DNA of 64,000 bases, from positions 868,001 to 932,000 of the forward strand of contig JADBXR010000002.1 of NCBI GenBank assembly GCA_020403425.1, written 5' to 3'. This document shows positions 1 to 8,758 of this stretch, piece after piece (position 1 is the first letter of the stretch; each line of letters begins with the position of its first letter). Both the position numbers and the translations under genes were made by a program. The notes under the pieces were generated by a model, which did not search any database, was not told the origin of the DNA, and saw nothing but the letters and a program-made list of their open reading frames with translations. Origin of the DNA: Chitinophagaceae bacterium (GTDB lineage Bacteria > Bacteroidota > Bacteroidia > Chitinophagales > Chitinophagaceae).

Positions 1-1
1 C

Positions 2-1207
2 GCTTCTGAAAATTTTACCAGTTTACAGGTAATGCAGGCCATGGGTAATGTGATGACGAACAAATACGCCGAAGGTTATCCCGGCCGCCGTTATTATGCC
101 GGCTGCGAGATCGTAGACCAGACCGAACAACTGGCCATCGACCGCCTGAAGCAGATCTTCAACATAGAATATGCCAACGTACAACCCCATAGTGGTGCCC
201 AGGCCAATGCTGCCGTAGCCCTGGCGGTATTGCAACCCGGCGATGCCATACTGGGTCTTGACCTGAGCATGGGTGGCCACCTTACCCATGGTTCTGCTGT
301 TAACTACAGCGGTAAATTATACAAACCCCATTTCTACGGTGTGACACGTGAAGGTGGCCTGGTGGACTATGAGATGCTGGAAGCCAAAGCCCGTGAAGTG
401 AAACCCAAAATGATCATCTGCGGCGCCAGTGCCTATAGCCGCGACTGGGACTATGCCCGCATCCGCAAAGTGGCCGATGAAGTGGGCGCATTGGTGATGG
501 CAGATATTGCTCACCCTGCCGGACTGATCGCCAAAAAATTACTGAACGACCCTTTCGATCATTGTCATTTTGTTACTTCCACCACACACAAGACCTTACG
601 CGGGCCCCGGGGCGGTATCATCATGATGCGCAAGGATTTCGAAAATCCGTTTGGCCTGAAAGATGTGAAAGGGAATATACGCATGATGAGCAACCTGCTG
701 GATATGGCCGTGTTCCCTGGCATACAGGGCGGACCGCTGGAACACGTGATCGCCGCCAAAGCCATCGCTTTTGGCGAGATCCTGAGCGATGAATTCACGG
801 CTTATGCCAACCAGGTAGTCAAGAACTCACAGGCACTGGCCAAAGCGCTGGTGGCCAAAGAATACCAGATCATCAGTGGCGGTACCGATAACCACCTGGT
901 GCTGATAGACCTGCGCAACAAGAACATCAGCGGTAAAAAAGCCGAACAGGCACTGGTATTGGCCGATATCACCGCCAACAAGAACATGGTCCCTTACGAC
1001 GATAAAAGTGCTTTCGTGACTTCCGGTATCCGTCTGGGTGTTCCGGCCATCACTACCCGCGGCATGAAAGAAGAACATATGCCGTTTGTGGTGGATGCCA
1101 TTGACAAAGTGCTGATGAATGCCGATGATACCACTATCCTGAACAGTGTGAAAAAGGATGTGAATGCGTTCATGGAGCAGTTCGTGTTGTATCCGGAATT
1201 AGGGTAG
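2..1207 (+). CDS. glyA: Serine hydroxymethyltransferase, 5'-truncated by the window edge
   Basis: PLP enzyme that interconverts serine and glycine while charging tetrahydrofolate with a one-carbon unit in the cytoplasm. The frame is open from base 2 with the family's SENF segment (usually near residue 35), so the true start lies before the window; a Met at base 32 is internal. Family landmarks are [26 protein letters not shown] and the PLP-lysine motif [14 protein letters not shown], with the lysine codon near base 590. The reading frame is intact to TAG at 1205-1207. Downstream, a DUF4293 gene follows in the same direction after about 45 bp and may be co-transcribed. The assignment is secure. 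Confidence 0.97.
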   Translation, partial: ASENFTSLQVMQAMGNVMTNKYAEGYPGRRYYAGCEIVDQTEQLAIDRLKQIFNIEYANVQPHSGAQANAAVALAVLQPGDAILGLDLSMGGHLTHGSAVNYSGKLYKPHFYGVTREGGLVDYEMLEAKAREVKPKMIICGASAYSRDWDYARIRKVADEVGALVMADIAHPAGLIAKKLLNDPFDHCHFVTSTTHKTLRGPRGGIIMMRKDFENPFGLKDVKGNIRMMSNLLDMAVFPGIQGGPLEHVIAAKAIAFGEILSDEFTAYANQVVKNSQALAKALVAKEYQIISGGTDNHLVLIDLRNKNISGKKAEQALVLADITANKNMVPYDDKSAFVTSGIRLGVPAITTRGMKEEHMPFVVDAIDKVLMNADDTTILNSVKKDVNAFMEQFVLYPELG

Positions 1208-1252
1208 TCAGGATAAAGGAATGGGCGTTTTGTGAAATTGTAAACTTGATAT

Positions 1253-1675
1253 ATGCTGCAAAGAATACAGACCATCTGGTTGTTACTGGTTTCCGGCTTG
1301 GCATTTGCTTCGCTGAAGTTGTCGTTTTTCAGCGGTAATATCCTCGTTGACAACGTAAAACAGTTTCAGAGTTTCACTGCCATGAGTCACCTGCTGATCA
1401 TGATACTGACGGTGGGCGTGGGCATTGCTTCGCTGATCACCATCTTCCTGTTCGGCAACCGGCAACTGCAGATCAAGATCAGTTTTGGGGTGCTCGCAGT
1501 TGCTTTACTGAATATTCTCCTGTACTACCTGCAGACCAAGAATTTTGTCCCTAACGAATGGAGCTTTGACCTTACTTCACTGGTCACCATCGCCATCCCC
1601 TTCCTGTTGTTCCTTGCCATCAGAGGCATTTATAAAGACGAGCAACTGGTGAAAAGTGTAGACAGACTTAGATGA
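1253..1675 (+). CDS. DUF4293-type four-helix membrane protein
   Basis: A 140-residue integral membrane protein with about four hydrophobic segments (roughly residues 5-25, 45-67, 73-92 and 106-125) and a short charged C-terminus. It resembles the Bacteroidota-restricted DUF4293 family (opening MLQRIQTIWLL is typical). No function is known for the family and none can be read from the sequence; no catalytic motif is visible. It lies 45 bp after glyA on the same strand. Its TGA stop (1673-1675) is itself the first bases of a heptamer-phased palindrome that separates it from the convergent uvrA. Confidence 0.75.
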   Translation: MLQRIQTIWLLLVSGLAFASLKLSFFSGNILVDNVKQFQSFTAMSHLLIMILTVGVGIASLITIFLFGNRQLQIKISFGVLAVALLNILLYYLQTKNFVPNEWSFDLTSLVTIAIPFLLFLAIRGIYKDEQLVKSVDRLR

Positions 1676-1771
1676 ATATTGAATGTTGAGCAAGGAATTT
1701 TGAATGATGAAGTGGGGGCTTTTCTTGACCAAAATCAACATTCAAAATTCCTTGCTCATCTGTTCATCATT
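1674..1771. repeat. Heptamer-phased palindrome between convergent genes
   Basis: The left arm reads in units of seven (gaatatt, gaatgtt, gagcaag, gaatttt, gaatgat) from 1674; the right arm (1735-1771) carries the complementary series in the same phase. Bases 1687-1706 and 1739-1758 form a perfect 20-bp inverted repeat with a 32-nt loop. It overlaps the TGA of the DUF4293 gene and abuts the TAG of uvrA, so it could act as a bidirectional terminator. Each unit junction in the left arm tends to create TGA. Confidence 0.85.
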
Positions 1772-4603
1772 CTACAAGTATTTGCCTGTATAACTTTCTT
1801 TCACTTTCTTCAATCCTGCCGGTACGCCGGCATATACCAGGGTTCCGCCGGCATCGCCGGCTTCGGGGCCGAGGTCGATGACCCAGTCGGCGCATTTGAT
1901 GACATCGGTATTATGTTCTATCACGATCAATGAATGTCCCTGTTCTATGAGGGCATTGAAGGATGCCAGTAATTTCTTGATATCGTGAAAGTGTAAACCG
2001 GTGGTGGGTTCATCGAATACGAACAGGAGATGGCCGATGCCTTTGCCTTTTCCCAGGAAGCTGGCCAGTTTTACACGCTGTGCCTCTCCGCCGCTAAGGG
2101 TATCACTGCTCTGGCCCAGTTTTACATACCCCAGTCCCACATCCTGCAAAGGCTGGATGGCCGACCTGATCTGTTTTTCATCGGCAAAGAATTCAATAGC
2201 ATCATCAACGCTCATATCCAGTACGTCGAATACATTCTTTCCTTTGTATTGTACGTCCAGCACTTCTTCTTTGAACCGTTTACCGCCGCAGGATTCGCAG
2301 GTAAGGTGTACATCCGCCAGGAACTGCATTTCAACGATCTGCTCTCCTTCACCCTTGCAGGTATCGCAACGGCCACCGTCTACGTTAAAGGAAAAATGTT
2401 TGGGCTGGAAACCGCGTGTTTTTGCCAATGGTTGTCGAGAAAAGAGGTCGCGGATGGGGTCATAGGCCTTGATATAGGTGATCGGATTACTGCGAGATGA
2501 TTTACCAATGGGATTCTGATCCACCAGTTCTATCTGGGAGATATAGTCCACATCGCCTGTGATGTTCTTATGCAGTCCCACTTTCTCCGAGAACTCACCC
2601 TTCAGTTTCCGCAGGGCAGGAACCAATACCTGTTTTACCAGTGTGGTCTTACCACTGCCACTTACCCCGCTCACAACGCATAATGTGTTGAGTGGGAATT
2701 CCACGGTGATATCTTTCAGGTTGTTCTGCCGGGCATTTTCAACCGTGATACTGCGGTTCCATTTACGCACCTGTTTGGGTGGGTCGATGCTGAGTTCGCC
2801 GGTCAGGTATTTTCCTGTCAGGCTTTCAGGATTGGCCACCAGTTCCTCATAATTACCCACCGCCACCACTTCACCACCCAGATGTGAGGCCAGTGGTCCC
2901 ATATCGATGATATGATCTGCTTCGCGCATCATCATTTCATCGTGTTCCACCACCACCACGGTATTGCCCAGGTCGCGCAGTGATTTCAATACACTGATCA
3001 AACGTGCGGTATCCCTGGAATGAAGACCTATCGATGGTTCGTCAAGAATATATAAGGAGTTGGTGAGGTTACTGCCCAGGCTACGGGTAAGCTGTATACG
3101 CTGGCTCTCTCCGCCACTCAATGAATTGGCAAGACGGTTCAGGGTAAGATATCCCAGTCCCACATCGATCAATGTCTGCAAGCGCTGGTGGATCTCGATC
3201 AGTATCCTTTTGGCCACCTGCTGGTCGTGTTGTGACAATTTCAATGTATCAAACCATTGTTTCAGGTCTTTCACCGGCAGTTCGCATAACTGGCCGATAT
3301 GTTTATCGCCCACATGCACATATAAAGCCTCTTTGCGTAAGCGGTAACCCTGGCAATCGGGACAGTTGGTGCGACCACGGTAGCGGCTCAGCAATACGCG
3401 GTATTGCACTTTGTATAGGTTCTGTTCCACTTCCTTAAAGAAATCATCGATCCCCAGGGCACCGGGTCCGCCTTTCCATAGCTGCTGGTATTGATCTTTG
3501 CTGAGGTCTATCACAGGTTTGTGTATCGGGAACCCGAATTTACCGGCGTTCTTCACAAACTGTTCTTTCCACCAGCTTAGTTTCTCGCCTCTCCAGGCGG
3601 CCACTGCTCCTTCGTACACACTCAGCCGTTTATCGGGTATCACCAGGTCCTCATCGATCCCCAATACCTGGCTGAATCCTTCGCAGGTAGGGCATGCACC
3701 ATACGGGTTGTTGAATGAGAACAGGTTCGGTACCGGCTCCTCGAATACGATCCCGTCCAACTCGAACTTATTACTGAAATGCAGCAGTCGGGTATTGTTC
3801 ACTTCCACATACATCTCGCCCTCACCCTCGTAAAAAGCCGTGCCGATGGAATCGGATAAGCGGTGTATATCGTCCTCATCGAAGGATTTGGTAACAATGC
3901 GGTCTATGAGGACCTGAGTGGTGAGTCGTGAATCGTGAGTGGTGAGTTTTTGGGAGAGTTCTTTCTCTGTCGATTCGAGCAGGTCCTCAATGCGGACCAG
4001 TTCCGCAGATGCCCCACGGAAGTAGATACGTGAAAAGCCTTTCTGCATCAGAATATTCAGTTCTTCGCGTATATCCCGTTTGGCATGCTGTTTAAAGGGT
4101 ACGATGATCACGACTTTCGATCCCTCCGGTAATGATTGTATGGCCTGCATCACATCCGCCACATCATCTTTCTTCACTTCTTTGCCGCTAATGGGAGAAA
4201 GGGTCTTACCGGCACGCGCATACAGCAAACGCAGGTAATCATAGATCTCCGTCATACTACCTACCGTACTGCGTGGGGTGCGGGTGATCACTTTCTGTTC
4301 AATGGCAATGGCGGGGCAAAGTCCTTTGATATAATCCACATCCGGTTTGGCCATCCTCGACATGAACTGGCGCGCATAGGCGCTCAGGCTCTCGGCGTAG
4401 CGCCTTTGTCCTTCGGCAAACAGGGTATCGATAGTGAGGGATGATTTACCGCTGCCCGAGACACCCGTAACCACAATGAGCTGGTTTCTAGGGAAACCGA
4501 CCGTTACATTCTTCAGATTATGCACACGGGCTCCTTTAACCAGGATACTGTCGTTATCCTCTGCCACCATCTCTGTTTTCGGGGATCTTGTCTTTGTTGC
4601 CAT
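1772..4603 (-). CDS. uvrA: Excinuclease ABC subunit A
   Basis: DNA-damage sensor ATPase of nucleotide excision repair, 943 residues (E. coli protein 940). Two ABC modules are visible: Walker A GVSGSGKSS at about residues 47-55 and GVSGSGKTT in the second half, with signatures LSGGESQRIQL and LSGGEAQRVKL. The C-terminal zinc module CDTCKGEG...CESCGG is intact, and CPTCEG plus CPDCQGYR occur in the first half, but the CxxC normally preceding FSFNNP in the first zinc module is absent (FSNKFELDG instead). Residues about 219-230 (KLTTHDSRLTTQ) are encoded by a heptamer repeat at 3914-3948, in the linker before VLIDRIV. The gene is convergent with DUF4293 and divergent from the sigma factor. Confidence 0.97.
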   Translation of the reverse strand: MATKTRSPKTEMVAEDNDSILVKGARVHNLKNVTVGFPRNQLIVVTGVSGSGKSSLTIDTLFAEGQRRYAESLSAYARQFMSRMAKPDVDYIKGLCPAIAIEQKVITRTPRSTVGSMTEIYDYLRLLYARAGKTLSPISGKEVKKDDVADVMQAIQSLPEGSKVVIIVPFKQHAKRDIREELNILMQKGFSRIYFRGASAELVRIEDLLESTEKELSQKLTTHDSRLTTQVLIDRIVTKSFDEDDIHRLSDSIGTAFYEGEGEMYVEVNNTRLLHFSNKFELDGIVFEEPVPNLFSFNNPYGACPTCEGFSQVLGIDEDLVIPDKRLSVYEGAVAAWRGEKLSWWKEQFVKNAGKFGFPIHKPVIDLSKDQYQQLWKGGPGALGIDDFFKEVEQNLYKVQYRVLLSRYRGRTNCPDCQGYRLRKEALYVHVGDKHIGQLCELPVKDLKQWFDTLKLSQHDQQVAKRILIEIHQRLQTLIDVGLGYLTLNRLANSLSGGESQRIQLTRSLGSNLTNSLYILDEPSIGLHSRDTARLISVLKSLRDLGNTVVVVEHDEMMMREADHIIDMGPLASHLGGEVVAVGNYEELVANPESLTGKYLTGELSIDPPKQVRKWNRSITVENARQNNLKDITVEFPLNTLCVVSGVSGSGKTTLVKQVLVPALRKLKGEFSEKVGLHKNITGDVDYISQIELVDQNPIGKSSRSNPITYIKAYDPIRDLFSRQPLAKTRGFQPKHFSFNVDGGRCDTCKGEGEQIVEMQFLADVHLTCESCGGKRFKEEVLDVQYKGKNVFDVLDMSVDDAIEFFADEKQIRSAIQPLQDVGLGYVKLGQSSDTLSGGEAQRVKLASFLGKGKGIGHLLFVFDEPTTGLHFHDIKKLLASFNALIEQGHSLIVIEHNTDVIKCADWVIDLGPEAGDAGGTLVYAGVPAGLKKVKESYTGKYL
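3914..3948. repeat. Heptamer repeat inside the uvrA reading frame
   Basis: Five 7-bp units (ctgagtg, gtgagtc, gtgaatc, gtgagtg, gtgagtt) of the same type as the intergenic palindromes lie inside uvrA. On the uvrA strand they read as the stop-free complement and encode THDSRLT-like residues. Only one arm is present. Confidence 0.85.
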
Positions 4604-4885
4604 GGGTCAGCAATTTAAACAGATTATCGGCGCCGAGGTTTAGAAACCTGCATAGAATAAGGATTTTTTTATTTTCCGCAGCGCTTTTCACTGTGAAAAA
4701 CACCTGTTTTCGTAACAGCCGGAATGTGTATAACCCCGATAGCCAAAAACATTATTTCCACAAAACTTTTCAGGCATCAAAAGATGTATAATTTGTCATT
4801 GAAAGATAATGAGTTAGTCCCGGCATCTTCAACAAAAAACACCTTACCGCCCGGGACAGGCAGTACACAACTCAAAAAAGATGTT
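4604..4885. other. uvrA / sigma-factor divergent intergenic region
   Basis: About 280 bp between divergent genes. It contains a short palindrome ttttcactgtgaaaa near 4686-4700 and an imperfect one, aggtttagaaacct, near 4636-4649; either could be an operator, but neither matches a site I recognise. No convincing TAnnTTTG box was found for uvrA. A sequence tataatttg at about 4788-4796 could be a weak -7 element for the sigma-factor gene. An in-frame upstream extension of the sigma ORF covers part of this space. Confidence 0.4.
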
Positions 4886-5467
4886 ATGAGAACATTAGAC
4901 CATGCGTCTGATACAGAACTGATAAGGGCATTCCAGGAAGGCGACAGTAACGCTTTCGAAACCCTTATCTACCGATATAAGGACAAAATATTCTCTTCCA
5001 TCCTATTCTTTGTGAAGGACAGCTACCTGGCCGAAGACCTGTTCCAGGATGTGTTCATCAAGATCATTGATACGCTGAAGAACAAACGCTATACCGAGGA
5101 AGGCAAGTTCCTTCCCTGGGCGCTGCGGATCTCGCACAATCTCTGTGTGGATTATTTCCGCAAGGTAAAACGCACGCCGGCCATCCGCACCAGCGACAAC
5201 CAGGACATTTTTGAAGTATTACAGATCTCTGAAGAAGGACCAGACAGCAAGATCATGCAGGGACAGAGTCATGAGCGCGTACGCCGTATGCTGGACCTGT
5301 TACCGGAAGAGCAAAGAGAGATCATTGTACTGAGGCATTATGCCAATATGAGTTTCAAAGAGATCGCACTGATCACCAATTGCAGCATCAACACAGCATT
5401 AGGCCGTATGCGTTACGGGCTCATCAACCTGCGTAAGATGATGCAGGAGAAACAGATCGCATTATAA
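4886..5467 (+). CDS. RNA polymerase sigma-70 family factor, ECF-like
   Basis: A 193-residue sigma factor with region 2 (YRYKDKIFSSILFFVKDSYL and AEDLFQDVFIKIID) and a region 4 helix-turn-helix (MSFKEIALITNCSINTALGR). It resembles the small ECF-like sigma proteins, about 190-195 residues, common in Bacteroidota, whose N-termini begin close to MRT.DH.SD. I therefore start at 4886; an in-frame ATG at 4784 and another at 4724 would add 34 or 54 poorly conserved residues. No anti-sigma factor is adjacent: the next gene, dsbD, is convergent. The regulon cannot be read from the window. Confidence 0.85.
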   Translation: MRTLDHASDTELIRAFQEGDSNAFETLIYRYKDKIFSSILFFVKDSYLAEDLFQDVFIKIIDTLKNKRYTEEGKFLPWALRISHNLCVDYFRKVKRTPAIRTSDNQDIFEVLQISEEGPDSKIMQGQSHERVRRMLDLLPEEQREIIVLRHYANMSFKEIALITNCSINTALGRMRYGLINLRKMMQEKQIAL

Positions 5468-5495
5468 CCGGATTTCCAATCGATATAAAGATCAT

Positions 5496-5521
5496 GAACC
5501 CTTCATTACGATGAGGGGTTC
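5496..5521. terminator. Hairpin between sigma factor and dsbD
   Basis: gaacccttcat / atgaggggttc form an 11-bp stem (one G-T pair) with loop tacg between convergent genes. The T-runs on both sides are weak, so efficiency is uncertain. Confidence 0.5.
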
Positions 5522-5533
5522 TGCTTTGGGTAG

Positions 5534-7480
5534 CTACCTGGACCTGTCGAAGGCTTCTTTACCGCACTGTAACCATTTCAGGTATTCGGCCGCATCGGGT
5601 GTGTAGCCCACAGGATGATTCATCAGCTGTTCCCTCGTATTCAGGATACCGTATAAGGGTTGTGTGGTCTGGTTAAAGTTCTCCGCCTCAAAAGTGGCCC
5701 ATTTATCACCGATGGTGATGATGTCTTTGCTATCGCCTGTTTTGGTCCGGTAGTTCAGGATACGTTGTTCTGCGGGCAGTTTCTTGCGGTCATCAACGTA
5801 CAAGGACACCAGGATATAATTCTCTCTGATATAGTTGTACACATCAGGATTGGTCCACACATTCTCTTCCATCTTGCGGCAGTTCACACAGGCCCATCCG
5901 GTGAAATCGATGAGGATGGGTTTGTTCTGCTCTTTGGACAGGGCCAGCGCCTTGTCGTAATCATTCACCACATTCGCTTCCAGTCCTTTCCCGTGCACAT
6001 TGTTCTGTCCATAGATGCTATAACTCAGTGGTGGTGGAAAACCGCTCAGCAACCGCAGGTTGGCGTATTGTGTCTGGGTAACGCCGGGCAATAGGTACAG
6101 GGTGAACAGGAGTGCCAATACACCCAGTGCTTTTCTTCCAGCTCCGATCTTCATGCCTTTGTAATCATGAGGCAAACGCAGTATGCCGAACAGGTACAGC
6201 GTCAGTCCCGCGCCGATCAGGATCCAGATACCGATGAACACTTCGCGTTTGAGCAGTCCCCAGTGCATCACCAGGTCGGCGTTGGAGAGAAATTTGAAGG
6301 CCAGTGCCACTTCCACAAAAGCCAGTATCTTTTTGACCGTATCCAGCCATCCGCCCGATTTGGGCAGTGACTGCAGCCAATCAGGGAAGATGGCAAACAG
6401 CGCGAAAGGCAAAGCCAATGCCAGTCCAAAACCAGCCAGTCCGGAAGTCAGCTGCCAGGCTCCCCCACTTAAGGATCCTACCAATAAGGATCCCAGGATC
6501 GGCCCCGTACAGGAGAACGAAACAATGGCCAGGGTAAGGGCCATGAAAAAAATGCCCCCCATGCTTCCCAGACCGCTTTTCGAATCGGCCTTGCTGGCAA
6601 TGCCGCTGGGCAGGGTCAGTTCGAAATAACCAAAGAAAGAGATTGCAAAAAAGATGAAGATCACAAAGAAGATCACATTGAGCCAGGAATTGGTGGAGAT
6701 ATTATTGAAGATCTCCGGCTGTACATTTCCCAACACATGAAAAGGTACACTGGCCAACAAATAGATCAGGAAAATGAAAAAACCATACACCGCACCATTC
6801 TTGATGGCATGTTTGCGGCTGGATGCTCTTTTGGTGAAGAAGGACACGGTAACAGGGATCATCGGGAACACACAGGGCGTAAGCAATGCAATGAGACCTC
6901 CGAGAAAGCCCAACAGGAAGATGGACCCCAATCCGCTACCGCTCACCACACTGCTCTTACCGCAGTCGGCGGCAGGTTTGTCCAGTTCAATGGCAGGTAT
7001 TTTGATCTGGGTGGTGGTGGCTGCTGTAACGGCACCTCCCTCCAGCGTTACTTCGAAAGGTTGTTCGGATACGATGAACTCATCCGCTTTTGCCAGGCTG
7101 GCGTTAATGGTTCCCTTTAACATAGCGGGCACAAAACCACTGATCTTCACCTGCTGCCTGATCTCCAGTTGGCCGGTGAACACATCTACCTTGCTGAACA
7201 GGGGATCTTCGATCGATACGGGTTTTGAACCATAAGCGATCTGATCCTGCAATACCGCATTCTCGTAAGCAGGCACGAACTTCACAGGATCCAGTCCCTC
7301 CACTTTCGGGTTGGTGCCATATACATGCCATCCTTTGGGAATAGAGGTTCTGGCCACCAGTTCATACACACCATCGCTGACCTTACGCGATCGTGTTTGC
7401 CAGTGCAATAAGCTGTCTGTCTGGCCGAATACCAGCACAGAGACCAATACCGCCAAAAAAAGCAGGGAAAGTTGTTTCAT
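5534..7480 (-). CDS. dsbD: DsbD-type thiol:disulfide interchange protein
   Basis: Inner-membrane protein predicted to pass electrons from cytoplasmic thioredoxin to periplasmic thiols, 648 residues. In order: signal peptide (MKQLSLLFLAVLVSVLVFG), a DsbD N-terminal-like beta domain (about 20-155), an eight-helix CcdA-like core with its two cysteine motifs (LTPCVFPMIPV and FSCTGPILGS), and a C-terminal thioredoxin domain with GWACVNCRK. The N-terminal domain has no cysteine pair: the position normally CxxxxC is DEFIVSEQP. The gene just upstream encodes a separate N-terminal-like domain that retains the pair, 14 bp away on the same strand, so the two probably work together. Confidence 0.9.
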   Translation of the reverse strand: MKQLSLLFLAVLVSVLVFGQTDSLLHWQTRSRKVSDGVYELVARTSIPKGWHVYGTNPKVEGLDPVKFVPAYENAVLQDQIAYGSKPVSIEDPLFSKVDVFTGQLEIRQQVKISGFVPAMLKGTINASLAKADEFIVSEQPFEVTLEGGAVTAATTTQIKIPAIELDKPAADCGKSSVVSGSGLGSIFLLGFLGGLIALLTPCVFPMIPVTVSFFTKRASSRKHAIKNGAVYGFFIFLIYLLASVPFHVLGNVQPEIFNNISTNSWLNVIFFVIFIFFAISFFGYFELTLPSGIASKADSKSGLGSMGGIFFMALTLAIVSFSCTGPILGSLLVGSLSGGAWQLTSGLAGFGLALALPFALFAIFPDWLQSLPKSGGWLDTVKKILAFVEVALAFKFLSNADLVMHWGLLKREVFIGIWILIGAGLTLYLFGILRLPHDYKGMKIGAGRKALGVLALLFTLYLLPGVTQTQYANLRLLSGFPPPLSYSIYGQNNVHGKGLEANVVNDYDKALALSKEQNKPILIDFTGWACVNCRKMEENVWTNPDVYNYIRENYILVSLYVDDRKKLPAEQRILNYRTKTGDSKDIITIGDKWATFEAENFNQTTQPLYGILNTREQLMNHPVGYTPDAAEYLKWLQCGKEAFDRSR

Positions 7481-7494
7481 TTGTACCGCAGGGT

Positions 7495-7953
7495 TTATTG
7501 AAGCTTCAGGTCAAATGATTTCTTAACAGGAGGCAGACACTGACTGTCATCACACACCATGTACTCAACGGTTCCGCTGAGATTGGTCTTGATGCGGCCA
7601 CCGCCTTTTACCTTCACGGTCTGTACAAACAATACCTTATCGGAATAATACAATACATCGGTATTGAAGTTCTTGTCGAATACTTTTTCCAGTTTACCCA
7701 CTTCTTTCACTTTGCCGGTCTGTGTTACCAGCGGATTGGTTTTGAACACGACAGTAGTGGGAATAGGGCCGCCCTTTCCGGTATTCTGTGAATAGATATG
7801 CCAGGGATGTTCTACGGTTGCGGTAAGTACGATCTCGTAAGTGTCGGCCGATTTTTTCTTTGATTCATAGTTCCAGCTAACAGGGTTCTGCCTTTGTGCA
7901 AAAGAAAAGGACACAAGCATCATCGCAAAAAAGCCAAGAAAGAGTTGTTTCAT
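7495..7953 (-). CDS. Secreted DsbD N-terminal-domain protein
   Basis: A 152-residue periplasmic protein with signal peptide MKQLFLGFFAMMLVSFSFAQ followed by a single DsbD-alpha-like immunoglobulin-fold domain (HPWHIYSQNTGKGGPIPT) that keeps the redox pair in YMVCDDSQCLPP. The open frame extends to 7989, but a -7-like ttgctttg lies at about 7981-7988 on this strand and the signal peptide starts at 7953, so 7953 is preferred. It is the first gene of a pair with dsbD, whose own N-terminal domain lacks cysteines; the inferred role is the exchange partner that takes electrons from the DsbD C-terminal thioredoxin domain and passes them to substrates. Confidence 0.8.
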   Translation of the reverse strand: MKQLFLGFFAMMLVSFSFAQRQNPVSWNYESKKKSADTYEIVLTATVEHPWHIYSQNTGKGGPIPTTVVFKTNPLVTQTGKVKEVGKLEKVFDKNFNTDVLYYSDKVLFVQTVKVKGGGRIKTNLSGTVEYMVCDDSQCLPPVKKSFDLKLQ

Positions 7954-8009
7954 ACTATCGTGCTGTTTAAGGGTACTGACGCAAAGCAAGACCTATCCTT
8001 ACAAACTAC

Positions 8010-8669
8010 CTAATTCAGGCCCAGTATTTCAAATACTTTAACACCATCCAGGTTGCCCAAAGCAGCGGAAGTGGCCCTTTCGGGGTGCGGCATCATACCA
8101 AATACATTGTTCTGTTTATTACGGATACCTGCTATATGGCGGGTGGCCCCGTTCGGATTCGCAGCCGCATCCAATTCGCCCTCTTCGGTACAGTAGCGGA
8201 AGATGACCTGTCCATTAGCCTCCAGTTCGTTCAGTGTGGCTTCGTCGGCATGGTACCTTCCCTCTCCATGGGCCACGGGTATCTTCAGCGCTTTGCCGTT
8301 TTCGTGTTTGATATAAACATTCTTGCAAACGAATTGTTGGTTGGCATTCTGCAGCAGTACGCCGGGTAACAGCCCGCTTTCGCAAAGTATCTGGAAACCG
8401 TTACACACCCCCAGCACTTTCCCGCCCCGGTTAGCGAATTCAATCACACTTTGCATCATCGGACTGAAACGGGCAATGGCCCCACAGCGCAGGTAATCTC
8501 CATAGGAGAACCCTCCTGGCAGAATGATGCAGTCATCAGTGGTGAACATGCTCAGGTCCTTATCTTTATGCCATAACATGATCACTTCTTTACCAAGGTC
8601 CTGCTGAAGGGAGTCCTGCATGTCTCTGTCGCAGTTAGATCCCGGAAAAACCACAACGCCAAATTTCAT
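8010..8669 (-). CDS. purQ: Phosphoribosylformylglycinamidine synthase, glutaminase subunit
   Basis: Class I glutamine amidotransferase subunit of the fourth step of purine synthesis; supplies ammonia to PurL. Length 219 residues, normal for stand-alone PurQ. Visible: N-terminal FGVVVFPGSNCDRD, oxyanion strand ILPGGFSYGDYLR, nucleophile C89 in GVCNGFQ, and the catalytic His-Glu in MMPHPERA near the C-terminus. No other pur gene is adjacent. A perfect TACCTTTG box on the minus strand (8711-8718) lies about 42 bp upstream of the ATG, so it has its own promoter. Confidence 0.97.
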   Translation of the reverse strand: MKFGVVVFPGSNCDRDMQDSLQQDLGKEVIMLWHKDKDLSMFTTDDCIILPGGFSYGDYLRCGAIARFSPMMQSVIEFANRGGKVLGVCNGFQILCESGLLPGVLLQNANQQFVCKNVYIKHENGKALKIPVAHGEGRYHADEATLNELEANGQVIFRYCTEEGELDAAANPNGATRHIAGIRNKQNNVFGMMPHPERATSAALGNLDGVKVFEILGLN

Positions 8670-8710
8670 AGGGGTTCATTTTGTACGCTAAAAGGAAGTT
8701 GCTTGCGCGG

Positions 8711-8718
8711 CAAAGGTA
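8711..8718 (-). promoter_or_regulatory. Bacteroidota -7 box for purQ
   Basis: Plus-strand caaaggta, that is TACCTTTG on the minus strand, matching TAnnTTTG exactly about 40 bp before the purQ ATG. Confidence 0.7.
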
Positions 8719-8758
8719 ACAACTGACCGGTTAAGAGCCCGGCTAATTTTTCCCCGTA

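Noticed and set aside
4724-4885. N-terminal extension of the sigma factor
   Set aside because: Extra residues are low in conserved character, and family N-termini match the ATG at 4886; not fully excluded.
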